A stretch of DNA of 64,000 nucleotides, taken from Kribbella steppae (GTDB lineage: Bacteria; Actinomycetota; Actinomycetes; Propionibacteriales; Kribbellaceae). The DNA lies in the NCBI RefSeq assembly GCF_004342025.1, contig NZ_SLWN01000008.1:1-64000 (forward strand), written 5' to 3'. Shown here one piece after another: positions 57,470-64,000 of this stretch. Below the pieces are notes generated by a model that saw only the letters and a program-made list of their open reading frames with translations, was not told where the DNA came from and did no database searches. Within the stretch, counting starts at the first letter, position 1. Each line of letters begins with the position of its first letter. A program made the translations under genes and the position numbers.

Positions 57470-58561
57470 TCATCCGACGCGCCGGTCGTCGATCGCGTCC
57501 CGGTCCCACTCGATGCCGAGTCCCGGTGTGTCCGGAGCCACCGCATGACCGTCGGCCACGGCCATCTCGGACCGCGTGATCGCCCGCAACTGGGGGATGT
57601 GCTCGACATACCGGCCGTTCGGGATGGCAGCCGTCAGGCTGACATGCAGTTCCATCAGGAAGTGCGGGCAGACCTCGAGGTTGAACGTCTCGGCCAGATG
57701 CGCGACCTTCAGCCACGGTGTGATCCCGCCGACCCGGGCCACGTCGACCTGGACGATCCCGGCTCCACCGGCAGCGACGTACTCCCGGAACTGCGAGACG
57801 GAGTACAGCGACTCACCGACTGCGATCGGGATCGACGTGGACGACGCGAGTCGCACGTGTCCGGTCACGTCGTCGGCCGGCAACGGCTCCTCGAACCAGG
57901 TCAGGTCCACCGCCTCGAACGCCGCGGCGCGACGGCGAGCCTCGGGATAGGTCATCGACTGATTGGCGTCGACCATGATGTCCAGCCCAGGTCCGACCGC
58001 GTCCCGCACGGCCATCAGCCGCTCGAGGTCCTCGTGCACCCGGGGCTTGCCCACCTTCAGCTTGACGCCGGGCCAGCGCGCCTTCTGCGACGCCAGCGCG
58101 CCCGCGACCAGTTGGTCGGTGCTCAGGTGCAACCATCCGCCCTCGGTGTCGTACAGCGGAACTCGTTGCCGGTAGCCGCCGGCCAGCCGCCACAACGGCT
58201 CGCCGGCCCGTAGGCAGCGCAGATCCCACAGCGCGGTGTCGACGGCCGCGAGAGCGAGCGAGGTGATCGCCCCGACCGTGGTCGCATGGGTCGACCAGAA
58301 CAGGTCCGACCAGACCGCCTCGACGTTGCGCGCGTCCTCGCCGACCAGGCGCGGCAGCAGATGGTCCCGCAGCAGTGCGAGTACGGCGGTGCCGCCGGTG
58401 CCGATCGTGTAGGAGTACCCCAGTCCGCCGAGCCCGTCGGCCGTCTCCAGCGAGACGAAGATCGTCTCCTGTTTGAGGAACGACTGCACCGCGTCGGTCC
58501 GGACCGTCTCGACCTCGAGGTCGACCAGGAACGCCTCGGCCCGGACGATCGCCGTACTCAC
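57470..58561 (-). CDS. Enolase-superfamily sugar-acid dehydratase, mandelate-racemase type
   Basis: The 363-residue enzyme has the KxK pair Lys167-Leu-Lys169 (WPGVKLKVG), metal ligands Asp198 (VDANQS), Glu224 (WFEEPL) and Glu250 (AVGESLYS), and His300 (EVCPHFLM). This is a full catalytic set of the mandelate-racemase group that dehydrates L-fuconate, L-rhamnonate or similar acids. It heads a leftward transcript with the lactonase. Its promoter faces a GntR gene, and a perfect palindrome lies between. Confidence 0.85.
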   Translation of the reverse strand: MSTAIVRAEAFLVDLEVETVRTDAVQSFLKQETIFVSLETADGLGGLGYSYTIGTGGTAVLALLRDHLLPRLVGEDARNVEAVWSDLFWSTHATTVGAITSLALAAVDTALWDLRCLRAGEPLWRLAGGYRQRVPLYDTEGGWLHLSTDQLVAGALASQKARWPGVKLKVGKPRVHEDLERLMAVRDAVGPGLDIMVDANQSMTYPEARRRAAAFEAVDLTWFEEPLPADDVTGHVRLASSTSIPIAVGESLYSVSQFREYVAAGGAGIVQVDVARVGGITPWLKVAHLAETFNLEVCPHFLMELHVSLTAAIPNGRYVEHIPQLRAITRSEMAVADGHAVAPDTPGLGIEWDRDAIDDRRVG

Positions 58562-58576
58562 CGTTGTGCCTCCCAG

Positions 58577-58588
58577 ATCCTATAGGAT
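58577..58588. promoter_or_regulatory. Palindrome, candidate GntR operator
   Basis: ATCCTATAGGAT is a perfect 12-base palindrome 16 bases upstream of the enolase start, in the divergent region with the GntR gene. It could be the binding site of that regulator and control both directions. Confidence 0.55.
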
Positions 58589-58667
58589 ATTGCGAAGCTG
58601 ATGCTGCCGCTTCACACTGGAGCCGTCAAGAGTGGGGCACAATGAGGGCTTCCCGGGAGGAGCGATT

Positions 58668-59363
58668 GTGACGGATGCGCATGTGGGTCTGGCGGGGCAG
58701 CTCACGCGCCTGCCCCAGCGACAGGTACTGAGCGATGACGTCTACGAGACGGTCAAGGGCCTGATCATGGACAGCGTGGTCGAGCCGGGCACCCGGCTGA
58801 ACATCGACGCGCTGACCCGCGAACTCGGCATCTCGCAGACCCCGATCCGGGAGTCGCTGGCCCGGCTCGAGTCCGACGGCCTGGTGATCAAGGAGCCGCT
58901 GCGCGGTTACCGGGTGTCATCCCGGCTCACACCGGCCGAGTTCGAGGACCTGTTCGAGTACCGGTTGCACATCGAGCCGTGGGCGGCCGGTCGCGCCGCC
59001 GAGCGGGCCGGCACCGAGGACCTGGCCCGGCTCAAGGCCGAGATGCTGAGCTACACCGACGTACCGGACCGGCCGGCGTACGAGAGCTACAAGGCGATGG
59101 CGGCGCACGACCAGCGGTTCCACGACCTGGTTCTGGAGCTGGCCGGGAACGAGACGGCCCGGCTGTCCTTTGCCCGGACACACTGCCACCTGCACCTGTT
59201 CCGGCTGTACTACGGTGGCGGCATCGCGACGAAGGCATTGCGTGAGCACAAGACGGTGGTGACCGCGGTCCGCAAGGGCGACCCGAGTGAAGCGGCCGCC
59301 GCGATGCGGGCGCATATCGAGGCCTCCAGGGCCAGGTTGCGGCCGATGTTCGACAAAGAGTGA
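58668..59363 (+). CDS. GntR family regulator, FCD type, of the fuconate-type cluster
   Basis: The 231-residue protein has a winged helix (LTRELGISQTPIRESLARLE) and an FCD domain (HDQRFHDLVLELAGNETARL). GTG 58668 has GGGAGG seven bases upstream; an earlier ATG gives a weaker start. It lies between the leftward enolase-lactonase transcript and the rightward FAH gene and most likely represses both until the sugar acid is present. Confidence 0.88.
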   Translation: MTDAHVGLAGQLTRLPQRQVLSDDVYETVKGLIMDSVVEPGTRLNIDALTRELGISQTPIRESLARLESDGLVIKEPLRGYRVSSRLTPAEFEDLFEYRLHIEPWAAGRAAERAGTEDLARLKAEMLSYTDVPDRPAYESYKAMAAHDQRFHDLVLELAGNETARLSFARTHCHLHLFRLYYGGGIATKALREHKTVVTAVRKGDPSEAAAAMRAHIEASRARLRPMFDKE

Positions 59364-59388
59364 TCCGTCCTCATCCAGGGAGATACCT

Positions 59389-60240
59389 GTGGAACTGCTG
59401 CGCCTCGGCGCGGTCGGCGAGGAGCGCCCGTACGTGCGCGCCGCCGACGGCACCGTTCACGATCTGAGCTCCATCACCGCTGATATCGACGGCACCTTCC
59501 TCGCATCCGACGGCATCGCCCGCGCCCGGGCAGCTCTGGAGTCCGGTGACCTCCCGGCCGTCGACGTCGAGGGGCTGCGGATCGGTGCTCCGATCGCCCG
59601 GCCGACTGCGGTCGTCTGCATCGGCCAGAACTACGCCGCCCACGCGGCCGAGTCCGGTGCCGAGCCGCCGAAGCAGCCGATCGTCTTCTTCAAGCACCCG
59701 AACACCGTCGTCGGCCCGTACGACGAGGTGCTCGTGCCGCGTGGGGCGACCAAGACCGACTGGGAGGTCGAGCTCGCCGTCGTCATCGGCAAGGAGGCCC
59801 GGTACGTCGACTCCGACGAGGAAGCGCTGGCCTGCGTCGCCGGGTACGCCGTCTCGAACGACGTGTCCGAGCGCGCCTTCCAGATCGAGCAGTCCGGCGG
59901 GCAGTGGTCGAAGGGCAAGTGCTGCGAGACCTTCAACCCGCTCGGCCCGGCGCTGGTCCCGGCGGACGAGGTCGGCGACGTCCAGAACCTCGACCTGAAG
60001 TCCTGGGTGAACGGCGAGCCGCGCCAGGCCTCGAACACCCGGGACATGATCTTCTCCGTGGCGGCGCTGATTCGCGACCTGTCGCAGTACATGACACTGA
60101 GCCCGGGCGACATCGTGAACACCGGCACCCCGGAAGGCGTCGCGTTGTCCGGGCGTTTCCCGTACCTGGCCCCCGGCGACACGATGGAGCTGGAGATCCA
60201 GGGTCTCGGCAAGCAGAAGCAGTCCCTCGGCAAGGCCTGA
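59389..60240 (+). CDS. Fumarylacetoacetate-hydrolase family protein, keto-sugar-acid hydrolase
   Basis: The 283-residue enzyme has the FAH metal site (DWEVELAVVIG and KHPNTVVGPYDE; SNDVSERAFQ) and ends with NTGTPEGVALSG. By context it is a 2,4-diketo-3-deoxy-L-fuconate hydrolase-like enzyme that splits the keto acid to pyruvate and a short acid. GTG 59389 has AGGGAG six bases before it; the gene starts 26 bases after the GntR gene and is probably on the same transcript. Confidence 0.87.
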   Translation: MELLRLGAVGEERPYVRAADGTVHDLSSITADIDGTFLASDGIARARAALESGDLPAVDVEGLRIGAPIARPTAVVCIGQNYAAHAAESGAEPPKQPIVFFKHPNTVVGPYDEVLVPRGATKTDWEVELAVVIGKEARYVDSDEEALACVAGYAVSNDVSERAFQIEQSGGQWSKGKCCETFNPLGPALVPADEVGDVQNLDLKSWVNGEPRQASNTRDMIFSVAALIRDLSQYMTLSPGDIVNTGTPEGVALSGRFPYLAPGDTMELEIQGLGKQKQSLGKA

Positions 60241-60277
60241 ATCAAAACTGTCCCCGGCCGGTCCTAGGGTCGGCCGG

Positions 60278-60871
60278 GTGACAGACTTTCTCGACGACAT
60301 CCGGACCTCGTACGACACCGTCGCACCCTCGTACGCCGAGCTCGTGCAAGACGGCGCGGCCGTCGAGCCCGAGACCTTCGACCTGTTCGCGAAACTGGCG
60401 TCCGGCCCGGTCATCGACGTCGGCTGCGGGCCGGGGCGAACGACCGGACTGCTGCACGAACGCGGCCTCGAGGTCATCGGGATCGATCTGTCGCCGGGGA
60501 TGATCGAGATCGCCCGGCGTGACCACCCGGAGCTCGACTTCCGGGTCGGGTCGATGACGGAGCTGGATCTCCCCGACGGCGAGGTGGCCGGCGTCCTCTC
60601 CTGGTGGTCGATCATCCACCTTCCGCGCGACGTGGTCCCCCAGGCGTTCGCCGAGTTCCATCGGGTGCTCGCCCCTGGTGGCGTCCTCATGCTCGGCTTC
60701 CATCTCGGGGAGGAGTCCACCCACAAGACCTCCGGGTACGGCGGCCATCCGATGAACATTCACGTCCACCGCTGGACTCCCGAGGCCCTCACCGCGATGG
60801 CGGAGGCCGCCGGCTTCACGCCGTACCTCGACCCGATCATTCCGGAGGACCGGCTGTGCTTCCGAAAGTAG
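60278..60871 (+). CDS. Class I SAM-dependent methyltransferase
   Basis: The 197-residue Rossmann-fold protein has motif I VIDVGCGPGRT, motif II in GIDLSPGMIEIA and a WSIIHLP post-motif III segment. The substrate is unknown. GTG 60278 lies in the 3' arm of a small hairpin (CCCGGCCG 60253-60260 with CGGCCGGG 60271-60278), which could hinder initiation. It follows the FAH gene by 37 bases. Confidence 0.83.
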   Translation: MTDFLDDIRTSYDTVAPSYAELVQDGAAVEPETFDLFAKLASGPVIDVGCGPGRTTGLLHERGLEVIGIDLSPGMIEIARRDHPELDFRVGSMTELDLPDGEVAGVLSWWSIIHLPRDVVPQAFAEFHRVLAPGGVLMLGFHLGEESTHKTSGYGGHPMNIHVHRWTPEALTAMAEAAGFTPYLDPIIPEDRLCFRK

Positions 60872-60881
60872 GCTCGGGCGC

Positions 60882-61259
60882 ATGACTTCGCGCGTGCGTA
60901 CCGTGACCTTCGACGCCCACGACCCCTACGAGCTGGCCGGCTTCTGGCTGCAGGTGCTGAAGGCTCCCCGACCTGACGACGACGAGCCGGGCGACCCGTA
61001 CGCCGCCGTCGTGACGGACTCGGTGACCTTGCTGTTCGAGCAGAACAACGACGAGAAGGCGGTCAAGAACCGGACCCACCTGGACCTCGAGCCGGACGGG
61101 CCGCGGGACGAGGAGGTGGAGTGGCTGCTCACCCTCGGCGCCACCATCGCCCACGACCGGCGCGAGCCTGACGGCAGCGGCTGGGTCGTCATGCTCGATC
61201 CCGAAGGCAACGAGTTCTGCGTACTGCGCAGCGCCGCCGAGCGGGCCGCTGCCGGTTGA
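60882..61259 (+). CDS. VOC family protein
   Basis: The 125-residue protein has two glyoxalase-like beta-alpha-beta units (VTFDAHDPYELAGFWLQVLK and WVVMLDPEGNEFCVLR). Its metal residues match only in part, so it may bind rather than turn over a ligand. The role is unknown. It lies ten bases after the methyltransferase gene and its stop is back to back with the stop of the convergent hypothetical gene. Confidence 0.82.
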   Translation: MTSRVRTVTFDAHDPYELAGFWLQVLKAPRPDDDEPGDPYAAVVTDSVTLLFEQNNDEKAVKNRTHLDLEPDGPRDEEVEWLLTLGATIAHDRREPDGSGWVVMLDPEGNEFCVLRSAAERAAAG

Positions 61260-61643
61260 TCAGAGGTCGTCGACGTACGGCGTCTGGCCGGTGAAAGTGA
61301 TGCGCCAGTCGGTACTGCGGGCTTCGACGGCGAGATCGTAGCCGTCGCGGCGGGCGATCACGCGGTACTTGCCGTCGTCGGCCGGCTCGGTCTCGACCTT
61401 CCAGCCGCGAGCCTCCAGGGTCTCGGCGGCGAAGCTGATCAGCGCCTCCGGATCCGGTGAGGTCGGATCGCCGGTCTCGACCGTGATCGTGCACACGGAC
61501 TCCAGACCACGGTCGTCGGACAACGCACCCTGGCTCGCCGGCCCGACATCCTGTGTCACCGCGGGTGTCTGGGCCGGTACGACGATTTCCGCGACCGCGA
61601 CCAGTTCCGAGCGGAGGAAGTTCCGGGCCTGCGTGAGCGTCAT
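61260..61643 (-). CDS. Conserved-looking hypothetical protein
   Basis: The 127-residue protein has no signal peptide or membrane segment. After a short helix (MTLTQARNFLRSEL) and a loop it has a beta-rich part (ESVCTITVETGDP, GWKVETEPADDGKYRVIARR, WRITFTGQTPYVDDL) that looks like a small lipocalin- or YbjN-like beta sheet. I do not recognise a family. ATG 61643 has GAAAGGA upstream; ATG 61670 is an alternative. Codon use fits the host. Confidence 0.6.
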   Translation of the reverse strand: MTLTQARNFLRSELVAVAEIVVPAQTPAVTQDVGPASQGALSDDRGLESVCTITVETGDPTSPDPEALISFAAETLEARGWKVETEPADDGKYRVIARRDGYDLAVEARSTDWRITFTGQTPYVDDL

Positions 61644-61753
61644 ACGCGTGGGTCCTTTCGTTGACACCACCCGTCATACACCTTGAGCACGACTCCCCGC
61701 GACGTCGCGCCGCGAGTCCTACTCCACGATCTCCGGCGTATCGCCGCCCAGGG

Positions 61754-62305
61754 TCAGTGGATCACCAGTGACCAGGAGCCGTCGTGGTGGGTGAGGCTGA
61801 GTCTGGCGAGTGGGCGGACGTCCACGTGGCGGAGGGACTCGGCCGGTGCGTCGAGGACGTACAGGACGATCGCCCGGACCACCGACGGGTGGACGACGGC
61901 CACGACTCTACGGCGGTCGTCGTACCGCTGAGCGAGGTCGCCGAGCCAGTCCGCGACCCGGATCAGTACGTCGTTCTCGGTCTCGCCGCCGGGGGTGGCT
62001 GTGTGCGGCCGCTCGAGCCAGGCGGCAGCCCGCTCCGGCTCGGCGGCCAGCAGTTCCTCGAGCTCGCGGCCGGCCCATTCGCCGTACTCCCGGTCCCGGA
62101 GCGCCGGCTCGACCACCGGGGTCAGGCCGAGCGCTTCGGCCGTGCGTACGGCGGCGTGCTCCGGTCCGGCGTACGCGGCATCGGCCTCGAGTTCGAGCTC
62201 ACTGGCCGCCGCCAGACCGGCCTGGTCCGGCGCGGCGTCACCACCGAGGACGAGGCCGCGCAACGCGGGAGTCAGAGCGTGGGCGACCAGCGTCAATACA
62301 GTCAA
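61754..62305 (-). CDS. Histidine-phosphatase-family protein with altered RHG motif, CobC-like by context
   Basis: The 183-residue protein has the branch-1 phosphatase fold: N-terminal TLVAHALTPALRG (usual LxRHGxT), REYGEWAGRELEEL and the second catalytic His in VVAVVHPSVVRA. The arginine of RHG is replaced by Ala (AHA), which should weaken classic phosphatase action. It starts at TTG 62305, overlapping the CbtA stop (TTGA), so it belongs to the cobalamin-riboswitch operon. A role close to alpha-ribazole phosphatase is possible but the altered motif argues for a binding or regulatory function. Confidence 0.7.
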   Translation of the reverse strand: MTVLTLVAHALTPALRGLVLGGDAAPDQAGLAAASELELEADAAYAGPEHAAVRTAEALGLTPVVEPALRDREYGEWAGRELEELLAAEPERAAAWLERPHTATPGGETENDVLIRVADWLGDLAQRYDDRRRVVAVVHPSVVRAIVLYVLDAPAESLRHVDVRPLARLSLTHHDGSWSLVIH

Positions 62306-63051
62306 GCGGCTACCACCTTCTGTCGGGACAGCCGGCGGTCCACTGCGACGGCGTACCCGAACCCGAGTAGGAGCCACAGGGTCGCCTGCGTGCCGAGTGA
62401 GGCGAACCGGAACTGCCACAGCAGCGTAGCGGGGAACGACCCCGGAACCTCGTTGATCGACGGCAGGATCAGGTACGCCGCCACGATCGTCACGAGGAAG
62501 GCGGCGACCCCACCGGCCGGCCGGGCGATGTCGCCGTACCGGGCTGCCCACCGGGAGGCGGCGACACCGGCCCAGACCGCGAGCAGGCCGATCACCAGGG
62601 TCAGCAGGTAGGTGACCGTGCGACGAGTGATCGTCTCGGGGTCACCGACCGCCGGTGGGTTCGGCGGGTATTTCAGGAACGGCACGAGCACGATGCCGAT
62701 GAATCCGGCCGCGGCCAGGCCGAGCGCGGCGTACGAGTCGTTGCCGGTCCGCAGCTTGCGCCGAAGCAGGGTGAAACCGACGGCGAAGATGCCACCGAGG
62801 GCGACGCCGTACAGGGTGGTGGCGAGGAAGAGTCCGGCTCGCTGGCCGTTGCGGCTGACGAGCGGTTCTTCCTCTTCAGACGAGGCAGCAGCGTCGCCGT
62901 GGTCGTGGGTGTGCGCGGCACCGGCTTCCTCGATCGCGATCGCGGCATCGATGTGCGGTTCGCCCATCGTGTACGCGAAGGCTCCAGCCAGCAGGCCGGC
63001 GAAAAGTCCGACGATCAGTCCGCGCACCAGGAGCGATCCGAAGGTGCGCAC
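62302..63051 (-). CDS. cbtA: CbtA family cobalt transporter subunit
   Basis: The 249-residue inner-membrane protein has about six helices and a His/acid-rich loop after TM1 (AHTHDHGDAAASSEEEE) suited to binding cobalt. CbtA with CbtB forms a predicted B12-regulated cobalt importer. The gene begins four bases after cbtB, and the phosphatase-like gene overlaps its stop. A cobalamin riboswitch upstream confirms the link to B12. Confidence 0.9.
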   Translation of the reverse strand: MRTFGSLLVRGLIVGLFAGLLAGAFAYTMGEPHIDAAIAIEEAGAAHTHDHGDAAASSEEEEPLVSRNGQRAGLFLATTLYGVALGGIFAVGFTLLRRKLRTGNDSYAALGLAAAGFIGIVLVPFLKYPPNPPAVGDPETITRRTVTYLLTLVIGLLAVWAGVAASRWAARYGDIARPAGGVAAFLVTIVAAYLILPSINEVPGSFPATLLWQFRFASLGTQATLWLLLGFGYAVAVDRRLSRQKVVAA

Positions 63052-63055
63052 GCGT

Positions 63056-63253
63056 CTAGTGGCAGGGGACGCCGAGCAGGTGGCGGCCGTCGTGCATCAG
63101 CTCGTGCAGGTACATGCCCGACTGAGACACGGCGCCCTGGTCGAAGGCGACCAGATAGCCGAGCATGAGCATCAGACCGACGCTGAGCAGCGCCACGGCG
63201 AGCAGACGGGGTGAAACGGCCGGTACGGCGAGAGTGCGGGCAGGAGCTGCCAT
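63056..63253 (-). CDS. cbtB: CbtB family cobalt transporter subunit
   Basis: The 65-residue protein has a single membrane helix (LLAVALLSVGLMLMLGYLVA) and the C-terminal His-rich metal motif HELMHDGRHLLGVPCH that defines CbtB. It works with CbtA. ATG 63253 with AGGAGG upstream is the first coding start after the riboswitch. Confidence 0.92.
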   Translation of the reverse strand: MAAPARTLAVPAVSPRLLAVALLSVGLMLMLGYLVAFDQGAVSQSGMYLHELMHDGRHLLGVPCH

Positions 63254-63284
63254 CTGAACCTCCTGGGGAAGTGCGCGTCCCCTT

Positions 63285-63415
63285 CGAAAGGCTGCGGTGC
63301 CCGAGCGTCCTGACTCACGAGCTGAGCTCGCTCACAGTGGCGCGGCCGTGCCGGATTTACACCGGCTTCCCTCTTGGCACCGCAGGTTGTCTCCCGCACC
63401 GTAGCGGTGGGCTTC
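63285..63415 (-). promoter_or_regulatory. Cobalamin (B12) riboswitch
   Basis: On the minus strand the leader contains GAGGGAAGCCGGTGTAAATC, then CGGCAC and the B12 box GCCACTG (63335-63341), the conserved core of cobalamin riboswitches. A closing 10-base stem, CTGCGGTGCC with GGCACCGCAG (63376-63385 and 63292-63301 on plus coordinates), surrounds it. When coenzyme B12 is plentiful the RNA should shut down cbtB, cbtA and the phosphatase-like gene. Exact ends are approximate. Confidence 0.93.
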
Positions 63416-63508
63416 CGCAGGGGTCAACGCGCTACGGCGCGCCGGTGACGTATCCCACCCGCCGGATTCTCCGCTGCGCCCGGGCGACCGGGCACCTACT
63501 CTGAGGAG

Positions 63509-64000
63509 ATGCCGTCCGCTCAGCACCTCCTCGCGTTCGCGATCACCGCGTTCATCATCATCGTCGTACCAGGTCCGAGCGTGCTGTTCATCGTCGGCCG
63601 CGCACTGGCCGTCGGGCGGCGTGAGGCGGTCCTGACGATGGTCGGCAACACCATCGGCGCCGCGGTGATGCTCATCGCGGTGGCCCTCGGCCTCGGCACT
63701 CTGATCGCCGCCAGCGCGGTCGCCCTGACCGTGGTGAAGCTGGCCGGGGCGGCGTACCTCATCTATCTCGGCGTGCACGCCTTCCGCACCCGCAAGTCCC
63801 TGGTCGCGGCGATGACCAGCGAGGTGAAGCCGGGCAACAGCCGCCGGACGATGCGTCAGGGGTTCCTGGTCGGGGTCACCAACGCCAAGACGGCGGTCTT
63901 CTTCGCCGCCGCCCTGCCGCAGTTCGTGGACAAGAGCGCGAGCAGCCCGGCGTGGCTTCAGATCCTGCTGCTCGGCCTGATCTTCATCCTGATCGCGCTC
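63509..64000 (+). CDS. LysE/RhtB family exporter, cut by the window end
   Basis: Translation from ATG 63509 (TGAGGAG upstream) gives a membrane protein running off the window: PSAQHLLAFAITAFIIIVVP, GPSVLFIVGRALAVGRR and, later, GFLVGVTNAKTAVFFAAALP, the usual LysE blocks. Such carriers export amino acids such as lysine, homoserine or threonine. At least 164 residues are present of about 210. It diverges from the riboswitch and is probably not B12-controlled. Confidence 0.88.
   Translation, partial: MPSAQHLLAFAITAFIIIVVPGPSVLFIVGRALAVGRREAVLTMVGNTIGAAVMLIAVALGLGTLIAASAVALTVVKLAGAAYLIYLGVHAFRTRKSLVAAMTSEVKPGNSRRTMRQGFLVGVTNAKTAVFFAAALPQFVDKSASSPAWLQILLLGLIFILIAL

Noticed and set aside
1..64000. 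tRNA, rRNA or CRISPR elements.
   Set aside because: I looked for TPsiC-arm-like GGTTCRANYCC words and regular spaced repeats and found none with supporting structure; a covariance-model scan would settle it.

Overview
The window is chromosomal DNA of a high-GC actinobacterium. Evidence is the G/C-rich third codon positions, a WhiB protein, mycothiol-transferase-type DinB (DUF664) genes, an AfsR/SARP regulator, an MprAB-PepD-like system and a PPi-type phosphofructokinase. The density of sugar-operon, GntR and S8-protease genes fits Kribbella or a close relative; that placement is inference. No rRNA, tRNA, CRISPR array, transposase or integrase was seen.

Layout. 1-7.8 kb: an outward-facing SOS-type promoter, an orphan DUF433 protein, tandem DUF664 genes, a TetR regulator, a large SARP-NB-ARC-TPR regulator and a serine hydrolase. 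7.8-14.4 kb: a DrrAB-like exporter behind phased repeats, a GntR-MFS pair, a DnaA-box cluster, a secreted subtilase and an EamA permease. 14.5-18.1 kb: a three-gene 2-oxoacid dehydrogenase operon. 18.4-27 kb: a decayed phytase, another EamA permease, a secreted two-repeat protein with a triple-hairpin terminator, an SDR-HisC pair, a dimethylargininase-like enzyme, a membrane-anchored three-domain wall hydrolase with a PEGA-like partner, and a GntR regulator.

27.0-36.0 kb holds an eight-gene leftward operon for uptake and breakdown of a sugar or sugar acid: secreted protein, GntR, binding protein, two permeases, SDR, glucarate-dehydratase-like enolase and an alpha/alpha-barrel glycosidase. 36.1-44.7 kb is more house-keeping: holin-fold membrane protein, tyrosine phosphatase, phosphofructokinase, Lrp regulator, EamA permease, formamidase, and MprA-MprB-HtrA with matching phased repeats before mprA and htrA.

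44.74-46.88 kb is a sharp low-GC islet. It carries a DUF262 (ParB/Srx-like) gene and a HEPN-RNase-like gene in one operon and abuts the 3' stub of a DUF664 gene. This is the best candidate for an undescribed defence or toxin-type system in the window. 47-56.6 kb: pirin, rhamnose mutarotase, a VOC gene stub, a penicillin-binding lipoprotein, a BBE-type flavoenzyme, a zinc-ribbon protein, a thioesterase stub, WhiB, GNAT, a Y-family polymerase, an SDR and an XRE regulator. 56.6-60.2 kb is a fuconate/rhamnonate-type pathway with its GntR regulator and a candidate operator. 60.3-64 kb: a methyltransferase, a VOC protein, a hypothetical protein, then CbtB-CbtA-phosphatase under a cobalamin riboswitch, and a LysE exporter cut by the window end.
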